A stretch of 64,000 nt of DNA from assembly GCF_027596085.1 (NCBI RefSeq), contig NC_072449.1, positions 25,984,022 through 26,048,021 on the forward strand. Reading direction: 5' to 3'. This document shows positions 1 to 13,100 of this stretch, piece after piece. Origin of the DNA: Anoplopoma fimbria (lineage: Eukaryota > Chordata > Actinopteri > Perciformes > Anoplopomatidae). The translations under genes and the position numbers were made by a program. The notes under the pieces are model-generated. The model was not told the DNA's origin, ran no database searches, and saw only the letters and a list, made by a program, of their open reading frames with translations. Every line of letters begins with the position of its first letter. The stretch's first letter is position 1.

Positions 1-471
1 ATGATGGCGCATCGATTACAAAATACAATTTAATAAAATATGTTGGCCTATTTGTTGTATGAGTAGCATTATCAACCATTTTATGGAACTGAGATTTGAT
101 GAATAGACACGATTGTTTTAAGAAAATGGACATTTATTTGTATCATACTGTTCCCAGTGTTGTCAGTCTATTTGTGCAAATGAGCTAGTTCTGAATTGAT
201 CTTTAAACACTGAAGATACGACCCAAGGCATATATTACTCACAATTCCTTTGAGTTGTGTTAAGGGAGGTTAGTTAGGTCAGATGTCAGCTGGGCATTCT
301 GGCCTTTACACAAATTTCACAACAGTTTGGTAGTTTCCTCAGCGTCTTCACTGTCTGTCTTTAGTACTTTTCAGAATCTGCTAGAGACAAATGTCATGGC
401 TTTGGTCAAATGCAGTGATTTAATGTTAAATGTATTTACTTATTATTGCTTTGTTCCTTTATTTTTCACAG
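1..471 (+). other. Probable RAB30 5' intron
   Basis: No coding signal is seen here. The stretch ends in a pyrimidine-rich tract and an AG at 470-471, directly before the exon that carries the RAB30 start codon seven bases later. This fits an intron between an upstream non-coding exon outside the window and the first coding exon. The upstream exon and promoter are therefore inferred to lie to the left of the window. Confidence 0.6.
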
Positions 472-478
472 TTTGAGC

Positions 479-1710
479 ATGAGCATGGAAGATTATGACT
501 ACCTGTTCAAAATAGTTCTGATAGGAAATGCTGGAGTTGGGAAGACATGTCTTGTCCGGCGCTTTACTCAGGTTTGTATCAATCTGTGCTTCTGAGTTTG
601 GAGTTATTGAAATACAGAGAATTCGAGTATCCGAAACAAAAGTATTTCTGTTTTTGTTTCAGGGCCTTTTCCCACCTGGACAAGGGGCTACAATCGGAGT
701 AGATTTCATGATTAAAACCGTGGAAATCAAAGGGGAGAAGGTCAAGGTACACAAAGTTTTGAAATTTGTTTTTAAAATGTTTAATCAGATGCCCTAATGT
801 TTTGTTATAATTTTGATGAGAAGTTGCTAATTCCATGTATTATATTTTCCAGCTGCAGATATGGGACACAGCTGGACAGGAGAGATTTCGCTCCATTACT
901 CAGAGTTATTACCGTAGTGCCAACGCCCTTATTCTTACGTATGACATTACCTGTGAGGACTCCTTCAGGTGCCTTCCCGAGTGGCTGAGGGAGATTGAGC
1001 AGTATGCCAACAACCAGGTGGTGACTATATTAGTCGGTAAGAAGCTTTGCTTTGCACTTAAATAACCGATGGACCTCTTTTATCATCAGGCTCATTGTTC
1101 ATTTTGAGAACACTGAATAATAGTGTGCGCTATATTTTACTGGAACTGGCCTTGTTTTTCGGAGCCCACGTAAATGGGAGTGTGAGTGAGCAGTTTCTGA
1201 ATAGATTTGCCAAAGTCAAAGCCAGTTTTGTTAACATACATGTTATTTCTCCTCTCAGGAAAGAGATCTGGAACAAAAAGTTAACATATACTGTCTTTGT
1301 TTTTATTCATCCCACACATGCATGCCCACTCGAACTACTCCATTTCCGTCTCTCTCATCCAAACACACAACTGCTAAGAAAGACAGTCTGTGTCGTGATG
1401 CAAGAAGCCACATTCTTACTTGTTTGTGTATTGACAGATGAATGTCATATGTCTTACAGGTAATAAAATCGATCTGGCAGAGAAGAGAGAGGTTCTCCGA
1501 CAGAGGGCGGAAGACTTCGCTGAGTCTCAGAGCATGCTGTATCTGGAGACCTCGGCTAAAGAGTCCGACAATGTTGAGAAACTTTTCCTCGACCTGGCCT
1601 GCGAACTCATTCGCGAGGCCAAGCAGAACAAGCTGGATAACAATGACACTGCCCCGATGCCCGGTGAGGGTAAAACCATCAGTTACTTGACCTGCTGCAA
1701 CCTCAATTAG
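479..1710 (+). CDS. rab30: Ras-related protein Rab-30, four coding exons
   Basis: Small GTPase of the Rab family. Known members of this type sit on the Golgi, where they support Golgi structure and trafficking. Coding exons are 479-571, 663-746, 853-1036 and 1460-1710, all with GT/AG borders, joining in frame to 203 aa, the same length as human RAB30. Visible motifs: P-loop GNAGVGKT (residues 16-23), switch I GATIGVDF (39-46), WDTAGQE (63-69), NKID (122-125), ETSAK (149-153), and a C-terminal double cysteine (199-200) followed by NLN, the geranylgeranylation site. The start is the first of two nearby ATGs (MSMEDYD), as in human RAB30. The N-terminal [11 protein letters not shown] and the C-terminal SYLTCCNLN differ from human by only a few residues, so the RAB30 assignment is firm. 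No lesion is seen. It lies upstream of and in the same direction as PRCP. Confidence 0.96.
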
Positions 1711-3367
1711 AGACAGCTCAAACTTATGGCCATCTTAACTCTGTAGCCATTGAGTGTAGAGGGCAGATGGTCGAGCCCCGATGCCTCCGTCCCTCTAAAA
1801 TGGCACAAAGCCACTTCTTAGTCCAGCCATTTCTAGTCCCATGCCTTTTTAAAGCTGTACAAGGGAGTTAGTCAACTTTAGTTTGGCCTTCCAGAAACAA
1901 GCATTTTAGATGCTGCCAGTATTGAGAACTTTGTCCTCAATGCAACAGGATGTAAAGTATGTCTGCCTAATGCATCCAGGGATCCGAGTAGGGCTCCACT
2001 TTGTCCTCTTCATGGGGAAATGGCCGAATTTTCCTGTTTGGGCTTTAAGATTCATTTTCATTAAGCATCAGTATTCACCAGCAGTGTTACTTGAGTAAAA
2101 AGTTCTACCAGGTATTTTGTTACAGATTCCGCAGAGCTGACAACAAGTGTCATGATCACTGGAGTTTATCAGTAAATGATATCTATACGTTTACATACAG
2201 TACATTTTTAGATTACCAAGTCTGATCCAGTTGCAAATTTTTTTTTTTGCAACCTTACCCTAAAATCTGTTGCACAATCAGTTATTCCCACTAAGTAATT
2301 TGCTCTTAACATTGCATACAACTTTATCAGCCTTTCATGATCTCATTTCTGTGTGATTACACAGGTCATTACAAACTGTGAAGTATTTGTTCAGAATAGA
2401 AGAATTTTACTTGCTGCTAAAATATGTTTTTGTGTCAGATCCCATAAACTGAAACACACATATAAATACTAAATTGAAACATTGTTCTGTGACGCCATTT
2501 TTTTAATTATTTTGCCGTATACTTGCAGTGCTTGCGATTAGTCGGTTGATATAGTATGAAGCAGTTGGAAAGGCCTCAGATATTGTCAGTCATCAGTAGA
2601 AATTATTAACAGTTTAATCAATTCATTTTTGTATTTGACTGTCAGCTGTTGTTTTTATCCATAGACGTAAATATTTCTGCCTTTGTTGCTGCCTAGCCAT
2701 GAAATTGTATCACTTCTTATTTGTTTGAAGGGGTATGTTCATGTAGTTTCGTATATGACTTGTTGTACTTCATATGCTTTTATTGTGAAATTCCTTGATT
2801 GTCCAGCATGTTTTGCCATAATTTCTAGTGTCTAACTTTTTCTTTCATATATTTGCCATAACTGTAATGTACTGTATTGCACAATGCCATATACTGCACA
2901 CTTATTATTTTTATTGTAACATTTTGTCTTTTTTGTTGTACAGACTTGTAGTACTTCTTGGCACTTTGCTTTTATACGTTTTATTTTCAGTAATCCCTTT
3001 GTACAACGGGCGAGCATTTTGTTTTGCCTTTTACCTTAGATTTAACAGCAGTGACCTATTGTTAATCCCTTGCATCTTCTTGTCAACACAATATGGGAAA
3101 TACAAAAGAAAACACTACTGGGATTCTGTGCTTCTTTTCCTTTGTGTACAAAATAATTCCTAAAAAAAAAGAATACATGGCCACTAGAGGGCAGCAAACA
3201 CACGTGGTTTTAAATACACCGATCAACATAAAGGTGGAACATACACTTTGATATAGAACAATATAGATCAGCACATCATGTAACACTACATTCACCAGAA
3301 GAGTAAGTTTGTTAGCATGACTTGATACATTTAATATTGCAGTAATTCACTGAGAGCAGCTGCAACG

Positions 3368-3370
<3 letters not shown>
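1711..3370 (+). other. RAB30 3' UTR and downstream flank
   Basis: AT-rich sequence after the RAB30 stop with long U-rich stretches and no sustained coding similarity. RAB30 transcripts in other vertebrates have long 3' UTRs, so much of this is probably UTR. I saw no canonical AATAAA before the AT microsatellite; a TATAAA variant is at 2461-2466, and the first AATAAA is at 3701-3706, beyond the microsatellite. The true 3' end cannot be set from sequence alone. Confidence 0.5.
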
Positions 3371-3410
<40 letters not shown>

Positions 3411-3412
3411 TT

Positions 3413-3491
<79 letters not shown>

Positions 3492-3573
3492 TATATTTTA
3501 TATATATATATATATATAATATATTTATATATATATATATATACATATATATTTATTTATATATATATACATA

Positions 3574-3619
<46 letters not shown>
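3371..3619. repeat. AT dinucleotide microsatellite, about 250 bp
   Basis: Nearly uninterrupted (TA)n with a few TTT/TTTA interruptions. It lies between RAB30 and PRCP. Such tracts can form hairpins or cruciforms and are usually length-polymorphic and prone to assembly error. Confidence 0.97.
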
Positions 3620-3620
<1 letters not shown>

Positions 3621-4114
3621 CATTCAGGTAATATAAATTAAATTTTAAAATGCATGTTAAGTCATTTGTTTAACCTGATACCTAAAAAAAAAAAAAATCT
3701 AATAAACACACTAGTTGCTTACTTACACGTTTTTTAAAAGTTCCGGTATATACTTTCAAAACAAGAGAATAGCATCAATGTCGGGTTGATTCTGCTGGTT
3801 TAGCATCAACAACGTGGACACATGGAGCTTCAAACTCCCATCAACCCTTGCGAGATTTACTGTAGGAACCATCTGCGTTCTGCTTGCTAACACACTGCCA
3901 GCCGGCTACAGATACATCAAAGTTGTCCAAAATGTTGTGAAGACATTGAACCCGATGCTTCCTGTTCCTAAATATAGGTCACATGCTGGATTTGCTGACA
4001 GGCTAAGTCTCACTTCCTTTACTTTGTACGGGACAGGTCTCCTCTGGATCACGAGATCCTGCTATCATGTGCTGAAGACCAGTCTGCTGTGATCCGGGTC
4101 TGACAGCAGCAGAG
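3620..4114 (+). promoter_or_regulatory. PRCP 5' flank / probable promoter and 5' UTR
   Basis: The ~500 bases between the AT microsatellite and the PRCP start codon rise in GC content towards the ATG. No TATA box at a convincing distance was recognised. A 92-codon open frame at 3814-4092 begins at GTG rather than ATG and resembles no family I know, so I treat it as non-coding. The promoter call rests on position only. Confidence 0.4.
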
Positions 4115-7100
4115 ATGAGGTCTGGGGTCGGGAGAGCTGCAGCTACCTGCCTCCTAACGCTCTGCCTCGGCTGTTTACATGTGATCGCCCTCAAATCACA
4201 GCTGTTCACCAGGGTTGGTGGGTCATCCTGCTCCACTGAGACCCCCATCAGCTATGAAACGTTTTATTTTGACCAGAAGGTGAGTTTTGAAAATTCATTC
4301 ATTCTCTAGAATCTATTTGAAGTTATTTGTTTTTATGAAAACTATATTTGCAGTGGTGTTTTACACTGGATTCTTCCTCCTTTACTTGTTTCTGTTTCAC
4401 TTCACTTTTAACATGTTTGGTGGACTGAATTTAGTGGTGTAGAAAAAAAGTAATGATTCAAATGAATAAATACAATCCCCAATAAAATAAAACAGTTAAT
4501 ATGATCATACTGGTGTAATACTATCATTATATATATTTTTTTCTGAAAATGAAATTGATTGTATCATTTGATGATATACTGGCTCGTTATAGTTTGCTCA
4601 CATTTTTATTTCGTACATTGGACTCATCGTTTGCTGTTGACTAATATCTAACACTTGCTCTTTCTAAAAATGTTAATGCACTTATTCCGTAGAAGTTGTG
4701 CCTTTGTTGTGTCTGCAGACAATAGGTGTTTCCTGTAGTGAAGGGAACACTATCACAATTGGTTCTGTTCCTGCCAGCAGAACTGTAACTATCCCTCCTG
4801 GCTTACTGCCTAAAAAGGTCTCCGGGGCCCAGTGAATGTGTAACCCTTTATCTAATGGGGGGTTTCAGAGATCTTCATTCAAGCCTTTACATTTTCCATT
4901 TGCTGTTACTTCATGGAGAATCAGATTGCATGTTGATGGTATGTAACACAGCGTGTCACTTAGTGACTTGTGAACCTGACTCATACCCACAGTCACAAGA
5001 CTGTTCATGTGTCTAAATGACTCTGTTGTTCCTGCAATCAGGGATGCTGTGAAAGGTAAACTCATCTTAACTCACATTTAAAGACTGAACATGTTTAGTC
5101 AAACCTCATAGTCACGCTATCTGTCTGTATTTACCTTCTAACTTTCAACTCTGTTGGACATTTAGGCCTGTTTCCCTGCAACATGGACATTGGACAGCTT
5201 TGCAAGCACTTTCCAAGATCTATACATGTAGCTACTGAAAAAACAATCCAGTCCATAAGAAAGTAAATACAAACAATCCCTGATGCTGTTTCAACCACCG
5301 TCTAGAGGATTAAAAAACAGGTTAGAATAATACACCGATTATTTTAAAGCTTCTATTACCAAAGCACAGAATATCGAGTTTTTAGAGCTTCAGTGATTTG
5401 TTGATAATTGATTAATCATTCAAGTCAGTTTGATGGTTCACGATGGTTGTCAAATGAGAGGATTTGCTGATTTTGATTCTGTCAACTTTGGCTCCAGGAA
5501 ATTGTAAAAACTATTTTCTGATGTTGTATAGACCAGGCGTTTGGTTTCATTTAGTAATTGAAAAGGAAAATTGTTGTTAGCTGCAGTCCTGAGCATAATA
5601 TTAACAAACTGCTGATAATGTGTATACACAAGCCAGAATTTAGCTTATGGGACAATGCTCCACACCTGGTCCAGCCCACGACATCCTGCCCAATCAGCCA
5701 CGCTGACAAGAAGATAAAGAGCGTTTCCTCCCTCCTGACGTCCATTGTCTTGTCTGATGTGCTTTCTTTGGCAATCAACAACAAATTATATGCTTCTTCT
5801 CGACAAGTACACCAAATAAAATCCCTGTTATCCACTTTGCAGTTGCAGGAGCAAGTCTGCTGTTTTTGTTTTGTTTTTTGTTACAAAAGAATCATCAATC
5901 ATGCTGCCTTTTTCTACTCTCACTGTGGGACGAGCTGCTGTGTGGAGAGCACCAAGTGATCTAGAAGAGGAAATCCTCCTGACTGCATTTTGCCTCCAGA
6001 CAATGAATGGAAGTGTCCTTTAGCATCCTCCCAATTAACTGTTGTAGTTTACTGGAGCTTGCGCCTTGCTCGTTTCCCCTCATGTCTTCATTTGCTAGAC
6101 TGTAACACAACAGACACAGACTCTTCTCCTGTTGAATAGTCAAAGTTCTGGTCCAGTGGACGTCCAGTACGCGAGTTGAATTTTAATTGGAACAAAGTGC
6201 TGCCTGCAGTAACCACATGGTGGCACTACTCATCAGGGTGTGGATCTGTTATGAAACCCGTCTCGTGGGTTTTGTGATGTGCATACTGAGTAAGTGCAAA
6301 TGTACTCACCGGGGGGGAGGGGCTTAATGTATTCAGCCACTTTAGTTTGGCATTTAGATCATTATTCAAAGGAATATATCTGTTTGCATTGCAACAGAAT
6401 TTTTGCTTTCAATAAAAGTGTTTCACTCCCAAAATCTACCATTTCAAAAGCCTGTTAAGAGTAAAAAAATAACGGATAACACGAAATGAAAACATCATTT
6501 AAAAAAACTTTTTTAATGACATACAACAACTTAAATGTTCAGGAAATTCTAACGTTACTCTTGGATAACCGACACCACTGAAACCTATTTCGCTGCCAAA
6601 CTGCCAAACTTTTCTTTTAAACTGTCTCATGGTCCCCTCACACTTAAAAGCATTGCCAAGCGCTAAGGAGTCGAGGCTTGAATGAACACATTGAGGCCTC
6701 AGAATCTTTTTGGTGTCACTGGCTCATAAAATTGCTGCCTCCTTTGTGTCCACTGAGGAGGGAAGTGAGCGAGGAGGAGGGGGGTGGGGAATAAAATAAA
6801 ACAAAAACATTTTGTGTTAAGTGTTGGTGCTGTTTCAAGGGGTTGTACAACTCGGCGGCCTCATGGGGCCGTCGTCTCTGTGAAGTTGTTGGTTTCTCTC
6901 TGCTTTTGTTTCATAAAGAATACAGAAAAAAAATGTTGAAAGGGGAAGATTCCCCCAGAATCCCTGAGTTTGGATGAAAGGATATCTCTGAGCTCATCTA
7001 AAGTGGAACTAATGCGGCATCCCTCAAACTGGCCCAAACATATTTTAATACAAATTGGGGCTAATTACTCCAGAATCCAACCTCGGCACTGTCATTTCAC

Positions 7101-10100
7101 AAGTTGGCACAGGGCCAAGTAGCCACTGATCCCATCCAACTCAGGGCACTTTATGTGCGCTGGACTGAAACCTGGTAGATTTTAACATCAGTAAATTATT
7201 GCCACATTGGGTTTTCTGTCAACGATTGAGGCCGACGCACAAGATACTTTTCAATTTTGACCTTTAGATATTGTTGATCAGTTTGCGTAGAGTACACACA
7301 TTTAAGATTATGCACTAATTTCAATGTTTTATGTGTCACAGATTGATCATTTCGGTTTCCTAGAGGATGGCACCTTCAAGCAGAGATACCTTGTGGCCAA
7401 CAAACACTGGCAGAAGCCCGGAGGACCCGTTCTGTTCTACACCGGCAATGAAGGAGACATCACCTGGTTCTGCAACAACACTGTGAATATCCCACCTGTG
7501 ACCTTGTATTTATGCCGCACATAATCCGCACTCTTAATTCAGCACCTGTCATTGTTTACTCCGTAGGGCTTCATGTGGGAAATTGCTGAGGAGTTGGGTG
7601 CCATGCTGGTTTTTGCAGAACATCGTTACTATGGAGAGTCCCTGCCATTTGGACAAGACTCTTACAGTGTAAGTGAAGATGCATTTACACTCTGAGTACA
7701 GCTAAATCTGATTCAAATCTGCTTTAATATGTTTGATTACATGTTTTGCTCCTTTTCTGGGTCAGTAAGAAATGAATAGTACTTACAAAATCATGCCATA
7801 TATATTTATTACAAAAGAGTGTGTGTTTCACTTCCAGTGCCAGTAAATCATTTTACGTGTATGTATGTTTTTCTTATTTTTACAACGATACTTGTAACCT
7901 GCTTCCAGGACAACAAGCACCTGAACTACCTGACCTCGGAGCAAGCCCTGGCAGATTTCGCAGTGCTGATTCAGAACCTGAAGAGCACTTTACCTGGAGC
8001 TCAACACAGCCCTGTCATCGCTGTCGGAGGTTCCTATGGAGGGATGCTCGCCGCCTGGTTCAGGATGAAATACCCAAATATAGTTGTTGGGTAAGACATT
8101 AGTGTAGGTCTGGGGGCCTTTAGGTTGGTGTCCCCCAAAGATTTAGCGAGCATGTTTGCAGGTGTTTAGCTCCAATCAGTCCCAAAAGGTAAAGCAAAGG
8201 TGCTCCTTGCTCAAAGGCATGGCAGAAGTATGAGACTTTAGATTTCTTCAATTCCTTTGTACATGTTACACAAATGATGTAAAGATTACCTAGTATAATG
8301 GATGTGCAGCTTGTGTCATTTTGAGGGAAAATAAGTGGAAATGCTTTTGTTTCTTATTTTATTTCAGAGCTCTGGCAGCATCTGCACCAATATGGCAGTT
8401 TACCGATATAGTGCCATGTGGAGACTTCTACAAAATAGTCACACAGGACTTTGCCAGGAGCGGGTATAACTGTGATGCAAACATCAGAAAGTCTTGGAAG
8501 GCCATTAACAATGTCTCTTCCACTGGTAAGTCCTACAGACCAGATGGGTTGATTTATCCTATCAGACATATTGTAGGGAATATGACTAATTTGAATCATT
8601 CAGAATGATACATTAACCATGTTTTATCTTATATATGAGGAAGCCTCCTCTATTTTAAGAGTTTATGCACGTTTGTCCATATCGTCTACATTTGTGGGTT
8701 TGATTCATTGTCTGCTAAAGCCTGAATCCAGACAGCTGTTCCTAAAACTTGTTATATAAAGTGGGTATAAAGTCTGGAGCCTCTCCACAGCACAGAGAAC
8801 AGATTGTTATGTGTGGATCCATAAAATTTACAACCTGCATAACTCAGACTACCTCGGTCCTCTAGTGTTCAGCTCAGATCAGAATAAGAGAGTTTGCCCA
8901 TAGGATCCCCTGGTACATTTTACATTTTCACATTCCTAAACTGTAGGAATAAGCTTTATTGCATTGCCTGGTAGTTTTTTATTCTTGTCACACCATTATA
9001 GTGGTAATAGTGCACCAATAAAAAGGTTAACACCACTTTTTAGCAAAGCGCCCCTTTTAATAAAGTGTAATTAATGGCTTGGTGTGTTATTAAATCATGT
9101 TCCAATGTTTTACATAACAGGTATTAGCTATTAATAAGAATGACCTTCAGGTTGTCAGGTTAGAGAAAATATTCACCCAACATAACACTTTAGAATTACT
9201 TAATACATTAACTTAATAAGGTAAAAAGATAAAGAAAGTTTCACATAGAAGAGGATAGTCATCAACCTGGCAACCACAAAGGTGCTCATATTAATGGCTT
9301 ATAACTGTTCTATAAAGCACCAGTAAATGAAGAACATAAAATAGTAAAGCCATTTGCCACAGCTTATTAATTCACTATAAAGGGTGCCTTATTAGAAAGT
9401 GGTAGTAATATCTATCCCACTGCTTTCATCAAATGTTTTCAAAATTAAGTTTGATAATATCCCGAACAGGATGTCAAAACCAAGAGAATAAATTATCCAC
9501 GTGCTGTAAGTGATGTGTAATAATGATGTAATCAGTTGTGTAGAGAAAATATGACTCCACTCAGAGGTCAAGCATTTGTTGGAGCCAGGGCACACAGAAG
9601 CTGCATTGAGACTTCACAGCAATCTTAAAGAGTACCATCACATTACAGTACTAGTATACAAGTACTGTAATAGCTTGGTATTTGTCATTATCAGCCAAAA
9701 TACAATTACACATTGAAACCATCTGGGTGATGGTACTTTTTAGCCCATCACTGTGACCCAGAAGCTTCACATAGATGGATGATAGTCGTTAACTTGAGTG
9801 TATGTTGGCTGTTTCCTGGTTGCATCTGTCCCAAAACTTAGAGATTCTGAGTACTGAGTGTTTCAATTTATAATGAGAAAGAAGATGTTATAGTCAGAGA
9901 ACCAATCAGAGAGCCGGCCACCATTGTTTGTCACCACGCTTGTCTAAAAAGACGAGACATGATACCGACGTTTTCCGTGCATAAATTAAATGAGTAATTG
10001 CTTCTTAACTTCGAGCACCCTGTCACGTTAACAATCATAACATAATGTTTCTTTTACAAGAATTTTGCAGCTAAACCTATCATGAGGTTCTGATATCATA

Positions 10101-13100
10101 CCTGTGAAGACCCATGGGAGCTGTAGTCGTTTAATCATTTTGTGCTCTCTTTTGACAAGCTTCTGGTCTTCAGTGGCTGTCAGAAGAATTCAGTCTATGC
10201 ACCCCTCTGAAAAACGAGAACGATGCTTTCGGCTTCAAGAGCTGGCTTCAGGAGACTTGGGTGAATCTGGCTATGGTGGACTACCCCTACGAAGCTAATT
10301 TTCTGCAGCCACTTCCTCGCTGGCCGATCCAGGTACAAATGTTCACTAGTAAAATAGTAGTATCTGAGATTCAGAAAAGTATTTGGCATCAAAAAATGAT
10401 CCAATAAAATGTTTAGCTCAAATGTATTTACTGTCAAAGGTTTTTACATTATTGGTACATAACATTTTGTTTGCCTTTGGTTAAGCGCCTGCTTTGGCCT
10501 GACAGCCTGTCCTTAATTGAAGTGAATGTTTGATTCAGCCGATTGTGTCACAAGTGTTTGTTGTGGTCTTCCAAGCTTTTGTTGACAACAGCTGTCAATT
10601 AACTTCATCAATATTCATAAGGATCTCATTTCTTTTAGATTTTAAGTATTCTTTAGATGAGCAGTTACAAGTAAGCCACCGTTCCTTTCTTTCTCTGGTA
10701 CCAATGGTCCTTTCATTTGCACACTCCCTCAGATCTCTGAGGTGTTCCTCTTGGGACGCTCACATGGCACTACAGAAAGAGGACATTTGCCCAGAGCAGC
10801 TCATGAGGCCGTTAAAACAAAAGTCCCCCACTCTTGATTCAATGAGACTGTAACAAATACTTCACTAGACACTTGTGAAATTGAAAAAATTATCGCATAA
10901 CGTGCCAAAATTCCAAAAAATACATATGATGTGGCAAATTGTTTAAACTCTCCCCATTACAAAACGTCCTTTGTTTTCATTTTAAAGAGCTTGGGACAGT
11001 ATAGCATCTGTTTGGCTGCGGCTGATTGACTTGGATGCAGTGTATTCTACCAGTCACCTTGACATGCCACGTGCATAAACCAAGCGCTGCTATTGACCCC
11101 CAACTCTCTATTCGGTGATTCAACACCCCTCCGAGCACCCAGTACAGCAGACTCGCTTTAAAACATTTACCAGTGTGATACATTTTTTTTGTCTGCTTAT
11201 TTATTTATCATTAAGGCAGTGAATAGATTCAGGAGCGTCACGTCAGTGGAAATAAACACTAAATGGTCATTATGAGTTTTTTGGCTCCTTGCCTTTAATG
11301 TATGCGACCCCTATGGGTGGTTTAAGCGGTTTAGGCAGTGGGTGCAAAGAGGAGCTTTTTTAATGACAAAGCTAATGTGATTATCTGAGTGAGTGTGAGA
11401 ACGGGGTATTGAGGGCTTAGAGGAGGGAAATCTGTTGGCAGAGATGAATGTATAAGCCTAATCCTATCTGAAAAGTAAGGAGAAGATGCTTTGGAGCAAT
11501 TGCAGTGTTTTTTTTTGTTTTTTTTCACGGTATAAATCTTTGGTTGGACATGTCTGTGGCCCTCCTCATCCATCGACCACCAACTCCTCCCCAACCCGCA
11601 GACAAAAGCCTTAGTAACAGACTCCACACTAGCGCAGCTCCCCTCCAACCTCAGGACAAGAAAGCCCGGTTTGTCTGCCTCACAAAGAGTGCAGAACAAC
11701 AGCGACAGCCAACTCCGCTGCTGCAACCATAACAACACACAGTGATTTTAAACAGAGGCTGAAACTCAAATATTTATCATCCACGCTATTAATTCTGAGA
11801 AATCAACCGTGGTCAAACGGAATAGTGTTTAGGAGAGCAACATTTAGATCATTTAGATCATTGACTATAAGTGCGCTTTTTCCACCCCGTGCCAAGATTA
11901 CAGCGATAAATTCAAGTTCATTCCAGGGAATTTCACATGCAAATCAGGCGCCACCACTTTCTATGTGGAAAAACACTTTATGGGCCACAAGAAAGCAAAC
12001 TTCAGTCTTGTAAACAACTCGGATATAAGGAAATTAGATATTTGTATTTTTCACTTTAGTGCGATTTAAAAAGGAAATGCATGAACCTGTTAATGGCTTC
12101 AACAGCTTGCCTTAACTGTAATGTAAGCACAAACTTCATTTTTTTATATTTTGTGTTATACTTTTCAAGGTGGTGTGCAAGTATCTGGCTTTCGATGCCG
12201 CTGTGTCCGACTACCAGCTGCTGCACGGCATCTCCCAAGCAGCTAAGGTCTACTACAACTACACCGGAGGCTCCTCCTGCCTCAACACATCTCAGACGGC
12301 AACCGGCAGCCTGGGCCTCCTCGGCTGGTTTTACCAGGTGCGGTGACACGGAGCGTGTCATGCTGAATAAAAATCGCAGCAAACGTGTGTCAGTCGGCAG
12401 CTTTACCTGTCACGATGAATACCTGTTCAATCCTTCATCCTCAGGCCTGCACAGAGATGGTGATGCCCATGTGCACAGACGGCGTCCAGGACATGTTTGA
12501 ACCTGAGGAGTGGAACTTCAAGGCCTTCTCTGACGAGTGCAACGCCATGTTTGGGGTCAGGCCGCGAGAGGACTGGGCAGGCGTGGTCTACGGGGGGAAA
12601 GACATCGCCTCGCACAGCAACATCATCTTCAGGTAAACGGGGCTTGTAAAATGCCAGGGTGAGGCAGAAGGTTCTCTGTGTTTTCTGGGTTTGTCTAGTG
12701 CCATTTAAAGATTTAGACTGGCTTTTATGCAGACTAATAAAGAGTAGCAACAGGAGGTAGACAGAAGTATGAATCCAATGTGGCTCAATCATAAACACTT
12801 ATTCTGTTGAATACCAGTTTGGCACCTTTGTCAAACTATAAAAAGCTTTTATAATATGTGAGTTTTCAAAGATAAATTATTACAATAAATTGTCATAACA
12901 TATCTCGAATATTAAAGACGGCACAAAAAAAAAGGACCAGCAGCCCATGTAGGAGGTTGACAGATACTGACACACAACCTGTGTGGACCCACGTTTGTAG
13001 CAGTGTTGCTTTAGTCAGTTAGAATAAAAGTATTTTATTATTTTATTATTGTTTTTTTCCCTCTTAAATCCGTATTTATGTCCGTTGCCTTATATTTATT

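Noticed and set aside
3190..3300. Possible Tc1-like or L2-like repeat (AAATACACCGATCAACATAA)
   Set aside because: One short phrase resembles a common fish repeat, but the flanking sequence does not continue the match.
3814..4092. 92-codon open frame directly upstream of PRCP
   Set aside because: It starts at GTG, has no ATG at that position, matches no known family and lies in the likely PRCP promoter/5' UTR.
12081..12636. Overlapping open frames around PRCP exons 7 and 8, including - strand ones
   Set aside because: They are alternative-frame shadows of the PRCP exons, which are fixed by similarity and splice borders.
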